Shown: piece after piece, positions 42,101 through 52,112 of the stretch
Layout of the letters: the number at the start of each line of letters is the position of its first letter
Numbering within the stretch: position 1 is the first letter of the stretch
Origin: Puccinia triticina
Taxonomy: Eukaryota > Basidiomycota > Pucciniomycetes > Pucciniales > Pucciniaceae
Length of the DNA stretch: 64,000 bases
Direction of reading: 5' to 3'
Assembly: GCF_026914185.1 (NCBI RefSeq)
Contig: NC_070573.1
Coordinates: forward strand, 2,349,501-2,413,500
Program-made: the position numbers and the translations under genes
The notes under the pieces: model-generated
The model's input: the letters and a program-made list of their open reading frames with translations, nothing else
Databases searched by the model: none
What the model was told of the DNA's origin: nothing

Positions 42101-42602
42101 CAATGGGGCGAGTCGTCTTCTGCTGAGCTGTGCATTTACATGCGTCTGACTTGTATTCTTCATATGCGTTCGTGCCCGACCAGTTCTTCGTGTGCAACTT
42201 GAGCGTAAGGTACCAGGTGTGAAGTTGTTTCATCAAGCATGACCAGTTGAGTTCTCTAGCTCGTCGACGATATTCCTCTTGAATGGAATGGATGGAGGGG
42301 TCAATGCCTTCTTCTTGTTCTTCTTCTTCGGCGAAAGTTAACCATCTCGAAGTAGTGTCTTCTTCCTCATCTTCGGACTCGGAATCTTCATGCTGCCGCT
42401 GAGACTCGTTGTTTGGATCGTAAGGAATCTGCATTGTTTCTGAGTTTTCAATCTTGTCTGGTTCTTCTGAAGCAATTATTTCTCTCCTGCGTAGTCGAGA
42501 CCATGCGCTTGCGTTCAGGGCGGCATTCTGCGAGCGTCTGAGTCGTTGGGAGCGAGCTTCGCGTGGATTTTTTATCTTTGTGCGCCTGGCCATTTCTCTC
42601 AC
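39108..42602 (-). CDS. KDZ transposase with CxC cysteine cluster, multi-exon
   Basis: N-terminus MARRTKIKNPREARSQRLRR, a Glu/Asp-rich stretch, then the cysteine-containing segment CKC twice (about 42140 and 41966), the second followed by DAVRLLRLGYLAGSP. The KDZ core contains CPACFG, LVVCLDGNFQHRHH (first Asp), a CCRHD segment, VEILYDIGCSLDKY (second Asp), FGTSILHSYVHNW, and LNKGWGLSDGEGLEQMWSYL (acidic Glu motif). The C-terminus is acidic and ends DDD-stop at 39108. KDZ (Kyakuja-Dileera-Zisupton) enzymes are RNase H-fold transposases. At least seven exons are implied. I did not fix every splice site, but the first donor GTATGTG is at 42082. No inactivating stop is obvious in the core exons. 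Confidence 0.88.
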
Positions 42603-43099
42603 CGGTTTGGAAGCTGAGTACCTGAAGCTGGCTGGATAAGTAAGTTGCGAGAGGTGTCAAGAATATTGGTGACCAAGGCGGAAAAATCGAGATAAACGAT
42701 ACTGATGAAGCCCGGGGAAATTGCAGACAAGCGATGTTGATCAAGCCGAGGGCTGTGCCAGTTAGTTGAGACCGATGAAGCCAGCGGCAGAGAAGCCGAG
42801 AAAGCAAAAAGACGGCAAAGTAATCTGATAGACACGGCGAGGAGGATCCGGATGGGCGAGGGAGCTGAGGGCGATGAAGGTAAGAGAGGATAATTGTCAA
42901 AACCCAGCCCAAGTTAAACGCGCAATAATCCCATCCTTGTACACTATGATCAGCTACATACATAAACCAAATATCAACAATGGTACTCTCCTGGATCTTC
43001 TGAACTGAATACATTGCACCAGTTATGTATCCTGGAATTCTCAAAGATAATTGCTCAATTTTGTTTGCTTGCCAGAGCTATACCAAGCAGAAATGGATA

Positions 43100-43776
43100 A
43101 TTTCTAATCAAATTTTCACTGTGGGGAAAGGAGCAATCTGAATGACTTGTACATCAGTCCCAACAGCTTTGAAGTTAAAAGCAACTGGGTATCATGACTA
43201 ATTCTATTCAAAATTTTGAATTTTATTCCTTAGGCTACATAGGACGGCAGAGATTTGCTTAGATTGAGCAAGAGGTTTTGCCAAAAACCCTTGTTATTAG
43301 GGAAAGGGTGTACTTGGATATTGTGATCCCTTTTGTGTTTGATTTCCAACTGAACTGACAATTGGATGGATTAGTCTTTGATAAATTAATTTAATGTGCA
43401 TGAACAAAGAAATCATGTGTTGACTGGAGCAAGAAAAGATTAATAATAATTGACATACACTGCTATTTTGACTGGAAAATATACACTTTAAATTCTTGAA
43501 TCGGACAGGACACATTTTATGGTGTTTAACAGTTTTTTCTGATGTGGTAGCATTGGCGGACTGTTATTGCTGCTATACTAACAGTACACTGTGTTGCATC
43601 ACATTTAGTAGGAATATAATAATTATTTTATAGATGGCACTTCACAAAAACCATTATTAGATTGATTTGGACAAATGCAGGCAGGACAGGGATTTATCTG
43701 TTAGGATGGTTTATGTCTGAGGTTTTAGCAACTTTGCTGATACTCCTCCAGATTGGCTGAAATTTCAAAAAAACTC
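43100..43776. other. KDZ element spacer upstream of the transposase
   Basis: AT-rich, no recognised gene. The transposase promoter should be in this interval or nearer to 42602. Confidence 0.4.
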
Positions 43777-44195
43777 ACTGGAGGACCTATTAACTGTGTC
43801 AGAGACACTGTTAACTGTGCCAGAGGCAAGGCACTATTAACTGTGTCAGAGACACTGTTTACTGTGCCGGAGGCACTATTAAGGGGTTTCAAAGTAGAAC
43901 CGCACATGCAACTTGCAAGGCAAGGCAAACCGGTGTTCAACTCAAATGTTGAACGCCGACTTGCAGTCTCCCCGCAAAACCGGGTTATGCAAAGTGACCT
44001 GCATGCATGCGCGGGTCTACTTTGAAACCCCCTATTAACTGTGTCAGAGACACTGTTTACTGTGCCGGAGCCACTATTAACTGTGTCAGAGACACTGTTT
44101 ACTGTGCCGGAGCCACTATTAACTGTGTCAGAGACACTGTTTATTGTGCCAGAGGCACTATTAACTGTGTCAGAGACACTGTTAATCACTGTGAA
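43777..44195 (+). repeat. 42-bp tandem repeat array
   Basis: The unit CTATTAACTGTGTCAGAGAC + ACTGTTTACTGTGCCGGAG recurs with period 42 (44041, 44083, 44125 and so on), about six to seven copies. It is interrupted by a 149-bp MITE at 43883-44031. Confidence 0.9.
43883..44031. mobile_element. 149-bp MITE in the tandem array
   Basis: Inverted ends GGGGTTTCAAAGTAGA / TCTACTTTGAAACCCC. CTATTAA occurs directly on both sides (43876-43882 and 44032-44038), a 7-bp or slightly imperfect 8-bp target duplication, as expected for a hAT-type MITE. Confidence 0.8.
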
Positions 44196-44203
44196 AAAAG
44201 TCA

Positions 44204-44280
44204 AGAGACTGCTGCCAGTTGAGATGCAATATTACAAAAGCGCCTTTATAATATTGCATGTCAACTGGCAGCAGTTTCTT
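44204..44280. other. 30-bp stem hairpin
   Basis: The left arm (44204-44234, GACTGCTGCCAGTTGAGATG...) pairs with the right arm (44249-44280, CATGTCAACTGGCAGCAGT...) with few mismatches and a 14-nt loop. It could be a tiny MITE remnant or a small-RNA precursor-like fold. Confidence 0.6.
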
Positions 44281-44775
44281 GAAATTTCTTGATTTTTTTC
44301 CACAGCAAATAGTGCCTTTAAAAGTGCCTCTGCAATAGTCTTTTTTTACAGCAATATGCCCCGCAAAACTGTGGACTTGTCAAGATCATCACTGCTGTCA
44401 AGCAGATCCCTTCTTTCCACACTGCCCAGACTGAGCCCATACCAGATCTGCTCAATCTACAATTTAGAATTTGTTTTTTTTTGGGAGAAGTGGTCAACAT
44501 TATGTCTGAGGAAAAAAATGTATAGTTGGGTTGTTCTATCTCTATCTAATATTCTTTATAGAAGTATAAAAATTATTGAATTGGAGGAAAAAGACCATTA
44601 TGTTTTGCTAGTCAGTTGTGTATATATAGTGATATTTAGAATGCAAGCCTTGGACAGAGGAAGGAATATTAGAAAAAAATTGACTACAAAAGAACAACCC
44701 TTGCACTAAGGAAGGTTAAAAATGCCTTACACAGTGCAAAGACTATCTAAGAATAAAAAGACAGGTTACAACTAC

Positions 44776-46932
44776 TTATTCCATATTATCACTGTCCTCC
44801 TCCTCAAAACCTTTTTCCGCTTGTTCTACCTCATCTTCATCCTCCTCCTCACTGCTTTCGCCAGATTTCTCCAAGTCAGAAGTGGTGGAAGAACCAAGCT
44901 TGCGTTTTTTCTTTGGGGCCGCTTTTTGTTTCCTCTTTGACTTCAGCGGTTTCAGGACCACATCACATTTACCTACAGAAACTATGGTTGGTGAAGTGTC
45001 ACCCTCAAGAGTTTGACCATCAACGTGGAATCCTAGAGCGTTATTTTTGGGAGCGGGTGGGCCAATGAGCTGGACCCAATCTTCCTCTAATGCTTCAACA
45101 ACAAGTTGGGCATGTTTATCTCCCATGTCCCCTGGTCGCTTACAGAAGTGCTGGGGGGTAACACCGCAATCATTGTCCTTCACCTGCAAACTGACTTTGA
45201 GTTTCGAAAGTCGCCATTGAGTGCGAGTACCAGGCCATCCTTTGATCCATTGACCATGCGTTGCCTTTTCTGGATAGAAGCAGAGTGGATTTGATAAAAA
45301 TTTTCTTACATACATACACGGTTTCAAAAGAAGAAGCTTACCGATCGCAGAATTGAGTTTGGCTCGGATGAAATCAATGTTGGCTTCTTTTTCTCCTTTG
45401 TCGTGTTTTGTGAACAATTGATGGGGCTTGTTCTGTGTGCGGGGTCTCTTCTTTGTTACAACTGGTGTAGATTCTTTGCCGGTGATCTTCTTGATGACAT
45501 GTTGACCTCTAAGAAAATCAACAAAGTTGAAAACCGGATCGTCCTCAGTTGAGTACATATCCAGAAAAAATTCGCCTAGATGACTGCCCCCGCTGAACTT
45601 TAGAGTGGCATCTTTGCCTCGCGATCCAACAACCAGAAAGCCTTCAGTACCAAACCTTCGGCTGAGCTGTTTCAACTTTCTTAATGAGAAAAGGGACAAT
45701 CAGATGCAACACACCAAACAAACAGAATTAAATCAAGGCATCACTTACGTCAGCAACGACCTTGCGAGCCCAGCGATCCGAATCAAAGGTTGCTGATTTG
45801 TGCTTTTTAAGTAAAGATGTGGAGGCGTTTTCGTTGTTGGTTGCAATATCGATGCCATCAGTTGGATCGTCTTGTCCCAAAAAGGATTCTAAGAAGTCAG
45901 GATCCTTCCACTTCTTCTGAGTCGCAGGATCTACTAGCTTCCAAAGTCTACTGCATTCACGCTTACGATCATCGGGATGCATGTTTGCTGCAATTAAAAA
46001 AATATTACCGGTGAATTTCCGAACTCAATAATTCAAGGAAGATACCAAGAAAGCGCACAATCATTAAAAGCCTTCCTAGCAACTGGATCGTACTTGCAGA
46101 AAGTGTTATAGGTGGTCGAGCCTCTGGGATTTGCCCCCTCGCCAACATATCGTAAACACGGTCCGATTTCAAGCTTGTTCTTGTACGCTATCAAGTAAAG
46201 CTTCCGCTGATACTCCTTGTACGCAGAGTTAAGCTCAAGCTTGTCTTCACTTGTAAGACGAGCATATTGAGCATTTTGAGCAACAAGTTTCATGAGCTGG
46301 TCGAGTTCCATATGATCGGCTTTCTCAACTAGGCTGGCTGCAGTCTTAGCACGTGGAGGGGGCTTTAGTTTGGCGATTTCAGGGTTGGATTCGTGGCTGG
46401 TGGTACACGAGTGTACTGAGTTTGAGTGGGCTGCCAAGTTTGTGGGGTTTGCAGCGCTAGTGGTGGCTGGAGGACGATGTGCAGATAAATCAGGTTGTCC
46501 AGTATGGTACATAGGCTGGCCGTCCTGAGGTAACGGAGCTGGTCCTGGCGGCTTAAAGTGGGCTGGCACTGTCAGACCATTCGTTGGATCCAACGGTATT
46601 TCAAAGGTACCTCGGGGGTTCACCTGACTGAGGGGCCTTCCATACTGCAGGTTTGGGTTGGGGTTCGATGGCTGGTATGGGTCTGGATAGTAGTGAGACA
46701 GATCATTTGACTGATTAACAACAGTTTCGAATGGATCGGAAGCGCTATATTCACGGTGCAAGAGTTCAAATGGTTCAAATCTGTCATCTAGACAAAGCAA
46801 GGACGGGCACTGAGACATGTATCCAAATAAGTCCATTTGGGATGGCGGAGGCAAGTGGAAGATGTGTGAGTGCGGCTTGAGTTCTTGGAGGTGTGATTGA
46901 TCGTTTGGCTTGAAGATAATCTGTGTGTTCAA
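44776..46932 (-). CDS. KDZ-associated accessory protein, HMG-like
   Basis: The three exons suggested are 46932-46055, about 45974-45750, and 45680-44776, with stop ...SDNME at 44776. Exon 1 is Pro/Ser-rich, then LVEKADHMELDQLMKLVAQN and YKEYQRKLYLIAYKN. The segment across exons 1-2 (TTYNTFCKYDPVARKAF, then MHPDDRKRECSRLWKLVDPA then TQKKWKD) has the layout of an HMG-box-like helical domain. Exon 3 contains LSRRFGTEGFLVVGSRGKDA and HLGEFFLDMYSTEDD, and ends in basic (KSRKRQKAAPKKKR-like) and acidic tails. I do not recognise a named family. Its position in the same orientation within the TIRs suggests a DNA-binding partner of the transposase. Confidence 0.6.
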
Positions 46933-47248
46933 TCTGGATGGAAGCGGAAAAGAAATTTATTTTCATTCAGTCAAAATTTGCCTTATTTGGGGTGCTGGTG
47001 GGATCATAAAACATGAAGCAATATTCTACCGGTGTTGCTTGTGAGTCAGCAATATGTGGTGTAAGGTTGTTTGATCTGAAGAAAAGCAGAAAATTGTGTG
47101 GGTTTAAATCAACTACAGTTCCTTTTTGGTTAAATTATTGGGAGGATATGACTTACGCTAATGTTGGACTTGGCACGGTTCTGATTTATGAGAGTTGAAT
47201 TAGAACGGTGGATAGACTGTAGACTGGGCACTGTAAATATTACAATCG

Positions 47249-47537
47249 GTTGGAAATCCGGGTGATCCGATGGGGTGTGGTCTGCCGGACAAAGTGCCGA
47301 GTGGAGGTGTGATGACGGGGGTGATGTGCTGTGGGCTGGCTGCAGTAGGGGGATCATATGACCGGTAGGCCGGCCGCCGACTTGTAAAAAAATGAGTGGC
47401 CCGACTTTTGGAGTTTGCGGGAGGTCTGGGGATTTTGGAGTTGCTGGAATCGCACACTAAAAAACACCCTCTAGCATGTATTAAACCGCCCCTACATACC
47501 TCGGTACAGTATGTTAGTATGTAGTGGCCACAGGTGG
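47249..47537 (-). repeat. KDZ right TIR
   Basis: About 289 bp, the inverted partner of 38412-38694. Confidence 0.92.
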
Positions 47538-47710
47538 TAGGCCCGGTAGAACGCAAACGGGAGGTTGGATTCCGACGCCTTGAATCAACCTATCCCAAAA
47601 CACTCAATCAGTCATGCGCGGGGGGCAGGGAGAACGGGAGACGGACCAATTGCCGCTCATCTCAACCTGGATGTCGCCCTCCTGGACGAGCAGATTGTCT
47701 GAGTCGGAGT
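47538..47710 (-). pseudogene. Captured DUF1765-like gene, N-terminal side of the KDZ insertion
   Basis: The minus strand reads DNLLVQEGDIQVEMSGNWS, then a probable intron ending GATTCAAG, then ASESNLPFAFYRA. This joins in frame to YHRQLATYL at 38411. The fragment starts at the Helitron carrier near 47710, so the gene's N-terminal region was never captured or has been lost. Confidence 0.6.
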
Positions 47711-47739
47711 GTATACTGTTCTTGTTGACAACGCCTCGC

Positions 47740-48235
47740 CGGTCCAGGCACCGCCGCGGAGGTCAGCGTTACATGCAGGGGCGTGGCGGTGGCGTGGTAT
47801 TCATGGCTTGATGAATGTGGCGTCAATTTTGCTGAGGGCAATTCCCGATTGTCTATAAAAGAGGACTCCGGGTTGTGTCTTTGTGTCCCCCAGGGCGTCC
47901 TCTGCCGCTGTAATTCCAGCGTGCGGTTCGCCCTCACCCCTCCGCTGTTGCACTTGCGCAGTTTGAGGGGCTAAACTCGTTGGCCCCCCTTTGCATAATG
48001 CCTTCAATGCGGCGCGCTGGGGGCCATCCACCCACTATTTTAACCCCTGCTAGACAGGGATGGATAGTGGGTCTAGTTTGTGGTGTTTAGATTTTTTGTT
48101 AAGAACACTTTTTTTGTGATTTGCTTTTTTTTGGAAGGGGGAACCCTTGCATTTTTTTTTTTTGTAATTTTGTTGATTTGTAGGGGGAACCCTTGATCTT
48201 TCTTTCCGTGTTTCTCTGTCTTTAATAAACTTGGA
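47740..48235 (-). repeat. Helitron 5' carrier segment (Hc copy)
   Basis: Inverted homologue of 30545-31060. It contains stem CCCACTAT (48031-48038) / ATAGTGGG (48064-48071). Confidence 0.78.
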
Positions 48236-48704
48236 TGTGTGGGGAAACACCTGCCTCTCTGAAAATCAGACTGACAACACCCCCAAGCTAAGCTTGGAAG
48301 AAGAAGATGTGGACAGTGTAGTTGCTAATAGCCTTGCAAGGAATTATTTGGGACTCTTCTGGCGAAGTATTGGCTATTTGTAGGGTGTAACTGGTATATA
48401 TATTGCGTAGTAAATATGTGCTGTTGTTTTTACAATTTTTTGTTGGCTAGGTACTCTGTGTACTTTTGCATGAGGAACCAGAAAAACAGTGGAGGAGAGC
48501 CTCCTTTTATAGACAAGAGTGAGGGATTTTTGCCCCCTGGAGGATTACAATTTCCCTCCAAAAAGTGCAGGTAGCACAGCAATACAAGTATGGAATATTC
48601 TAGTAACTATGGAGACAGCAGAGGCTGTGCAACAATAAAGCAGAGGCTGTGCAACAATACATGAAACCAAGAAGAAATAGAATGTTCCAAAATGGTCTAT
48701 CAAC
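48236..48704 (-). repeat. R1 5' LTR, piece 2
   Basis: Matches 1226-1671 and ends at ATGGTCTATCAAC, where the 12.6-kb element begins. It has an extra 22-bp duplication (AGCAGAGGCTGTGCAACAAT repeated near 48620-48660). Confidence 0.9.
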
Positions 48705-49065
48705 CACCACAGACGTTTTCTCAGCACCTGTTTACAAGTGCCTTTGCACAATCCATGCCAAGGTTTGGTCCAATCCTTGTAAGGTACTGGTTCAAAGTTG
48801 GTTTGATGTTGGTCTGATCTTTGTTCAAAGAATGGTTGATTTCAGGTGCAATCTAACCGGATCCTAACTGGAATTGTATGAGATGTATTGTGGAAGGTAC
48901 ATGTAGAACATACACCATACCTATGCTGAAACTAAGCCCAACTGTGATCAGGTGGACTTGATCCACAATATTGACCAAATATATGAATGTTTTGACCTGA
49001 TTTTTTACCTCTGTGTATACCCATGCCCTGTAGATTGCTCTAATGCATGTTTTTGTAGTTTTTTG

Positions 49066-50560
49066 GGTCAGCCTAAATGCACCCCAAAAAAATCCCAAAA
49101 GCACTCTAAACGTGTGTGTATGGAGTGTGCACTCCAATGATTGTTGGAGTACAGAGTAGAATACTCCAAGTCGGCTGGAGTGCAGAAGTGGGGACTCAAG
49201 AGTCTTTGGAGTGCACAAAGAACTTCAGTGGCCAGCAAATGTAATGAGTGCCCATGAGTCTCACTCCATAAGATTGGAGTGCATATCCCCAGCACTCCAT
49301 TCATGCATGATATTTCTCCTCCCCAAAAGAGGAGTGCAGAGCTGGGAACACCAGCCAGAGCTGGAGTGCATACACTTGAACCCCAGTCAAGCAGGGTACA
49401 TATAAACACCCTGTCTGGCCATCCCGTGGGCTATGTACATACACATCCTGACACCTCTTGATCACCAGAACACCACAGGGGCATGGGGGAAATAAATATT
49501 TCTGGATTCAAATTTTGAGAGGATTCACATCCTCTCAATGACCGGTCTGAGCTGTTCATTGAAGGGGCTCACTCCTCTTGATGACATGTACACGCTGGTC
49601 ATTGAGATGTGTGACTCTCCTCAATGACTGGTACAGACCACTATCGAGGAGATTCAAAACTCCTCTCAATGACTGGTCCGGGCCAGTCATCAAGGGGAGT
49701 CTCTTGATGACCGGTGTGCACAGGTCATCGAGAGGAGTGAATCCCTCCAATGACCGACCGGTAAAGACCGGCATCGAGGAGATTCATATCTTCTCTCAAT
49801 GACTGGTCCGTGCAGGTCATTGAGGGAACTCCCACCTCTCAATGTCCGGATTGTGCCGGTCATCGAGGGGACTCACACCTCTCGATGAACGGTACAGACC
49901 GTTCATCAAGAAGAGGTGTTACTCCTCATTCCCCTCGATGTTTGTCCAGGTCATTGAGAGGAGTAACACCTCCCCTTGATGACCAGTCTGTGCTGGTCAT
50001 TGAGGGGACTTCCACCTCTTGATGACCGGTCTAAACGGGAGGAGTAACACCTCCCCTTGATGATCATCAGTCTGTGATGGTCATTGAGGGGACTTACACC
50101 TCTTGATGACCTTTCAATACAGGTCATCAAGGGGAATAATTCCTCTCAATGACCGGTCTGTACCGGACATCGAGGGGAGTAACATCTCCTCTTGATGACC
50201 GGTCTGTGCAGGTCATCGAGGGGAGCCTTGTGCCAGGCCTCTCGATGACCGGTACAGACAGGTCATCAAGGAGGGAGCACTCGGCATTGAGTGGGGTATG
50301 TACTCCACTCAATGGCCATTGAGCAGCATCAAACTCCAGTACGCCGCTCGATGGCCGGTCATCGAGTGGTGTGCACAGGACTCAATGACCGGTCATCACT
50401 AGTGGAGTACACACCCCAGTTGATGGCCAGTCATCGGGTGGGATGTACACTCCACTCAATGGCCGTTCATCGAGCAGAGTGTGTATTCCACCCGGTGGTC
50501 GGCCATGGATTGGAGTGGGGGTTGAAGAGATGTTCCACGGGTAGGGCCAGGTGAGCAGCT
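49066..50560. repeat. Palindromic satellite array 1 with TGCACTCC motifs
   Basis: Starts GGTCAGCCTAAATGCACC, like the TIR of the element at 58596. TGCACTCC/GGAGTGCA boxes recur to 49400. From 49520 to 50510 there are dozens of degenerate units of about 30-45 bp built on ATGACCGGT...ACCGGTCAT and TTGAGGGGA/TCCCCTCAA, so most units can fold back. No right-hand GGTCAGCC end is present, so this copy looks truncated. Confidence 0.8.
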
Positions 50561-51956
50561 TATATAAGCCTCTCCGCCCATTTGATCCCTGTTGTCACAC
50601 AAACGTACGGGCGTACGTTAGTGTGACACGCGCCTATTCAAGTCAACAGCTTCAAAACCAAAATAAGTCAAAAAATTAATTCAAAAAATCACTCTATTTT
50701 TACAATAGAAAGAAGTCTGAAGAGGAAAAAAATAGTAACACAACTTGGGAAGACAGCAATTCCCAAATTCCAGACCAATCAACAGTACTTCAGAATCAAA
50801 CATTTGGAGCAATGTTGATTGTAAGTCAGAAATGTAATTTTTTTTATTTAAAAATATTTCTTGAATCAGGGAAACAAAAATGATGGAGTAAACCATAAAT
50901 AATGTGAAAAAATGTGATCCTTCTGGAAAGACAGTTTTTTATAAACTTGGCATCTAATTCACTACAAAACAACTCACCAAACCAGAATTCACGCCTTGAG
51001 TATCTTGAAGATTGTGAATCATCATTCTGAATTGAATCAATCCATTTTTTTTTTCTGAAAGATCCATGTGCAGTGGAAGTTGGAATTCAGGGTGATTAAA
51101 CATGCCCCAATTCACTTGTGCATGGCTTGCCCTTAAATCCCCACCAAAAAAACAAAATTTGGAAAATTTGCTTCAGGGAGCTAGTTACGGCACACAAAAA
51201 GAATTTGCAACTATATTCCAAGGTGGCTACACCACCCACTTCCAAGGGTGTAAATTTTATATGTTGCCATCTCAAGAATCAACCAGCCAATGGCGGAGCC
51301 ACTCCACCTCATATCCAAGGCCCATTTCTGCCAAAAAATTAGAAGAGAAATCTCACATCCCTGATAATTTTAAATGGACTGAATTGGGTATTGGCAATAC
51401 ATGCATTAACAACTTCTACATCATTCTCAGTTGGAACTTAACTATGAAATTTAAATATGGTCTGCTTCAATTTGAACACAGGTTCAGCCACTACCAGCCA
51501 GATAAAAAAGGATACTCTCTTTAAACATCAGCACCATTCAAAGACCCCATTCCGCCAGACACACTTGAAGTAAAAATTGGAATTTGAAATCAACTTGCAT
51601 GTCAACTCCCTCTTCTTTTTAAATCAATCACAACCAGATTTTTGAGTCTTGGGCAAATTCTTTCCATAAATACAAGTGAACATAATGATTTGAGCCTGAG
51701 GCGTAAATATGATTCTTCTTTTCATAAATTTCCAGAGACATATCATGCTATATGTTTATTCAACCCTTGAAAATCTCAAAAATGGTGGGCTAGAACACTT
51801 CTGGGAGGTTGATTTTGACAATGACTCACAGCTTGTTTGCTTCCATGAATTGTTTTGTAAAGATTTCAGTCACCTTATTTTCATCCTTCATAAGTGTTAC
51901 CCAATTGGATCTAAGCCTTGTGATATTTTTCTATGATCTGTTCATGTAACAGCTAA
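50561..51956. other. E12 internal region, no recognised gene
   Basis: AT-rich. A near-perfect hairpin GTCACACAAACGTAC-GGGC-GTACGTTAGTGTGAC lies at about 50592-50625. The plus frame 51102-51524 (140 codons) and 51709-51936 have no recognisable domain. Confidence 0.4.
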
Positions 51957-52112
51957 GAGCATCTCCAGCAGAGCGGGGATGGGACCCGCGAGCTATAGCC
52001 GGCCGGGACCACCTTTCACACCACTGTCTCAGCTGTTTCACAGCAGCTCCACAGCAGACTGGCAATCACACCGGGGGTGGATAGCCAGATTGCCCTGCAA
52101 AACAGCACCAGG

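Larger units (their letters stand above)
38412..47537 (-). mobile_element. KDZ DNA transposon, 9.1 kb, TIRs of about 285 bp
   Basis: Inverted ends 38412-38694 and 47249-47537 start CCACCTGTGGCCACTACATA and share long blocks such as TAATACATGCTAGAGGGTG. The flanks repeat TAGGCC (38406-38411 and 47538-47543), extendable to GGTAGGCC if two terminal bases are counted. Removing the element fuses ...FYRA and YHRQL in frame in the host gene fragment. It carries two minus-strand genes, a KDZ transposase and an accessory gene. Confidence 0.92.
30270..48235 (-). mobile_element. Hc: Helitron with DUF1765-like cargo, 18 kb with nested elements
   Basis: The minus-strand 5' end TCCAAGTTTATTAAAG starts at 48235. 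The 3' end (hairpin GCGGC-ACA-GCCGC, CTTGGCCTCTAG) finishes at 30270. It is flanked by A 30269 and T 48236. The intact LTR at 1174-2263 shows the empty site GAAGTA-TGTGTGGGG, so the insertion is exact and duplicates nothing. Nested inside are MITE 2 with Helitron Hb, an 872-bp TIR element and the KDZ transposon. The net size is about 3.3 kb. Confidence 0.92.

Noticed and set aside
49520..50510. CRISPR-like array of regularly spaced repeats
   Set aside because: Units are degenerate and palindromic, the spacers are themselves repeats, no cas genes are present and the context is a eukaryotic transposon nest.
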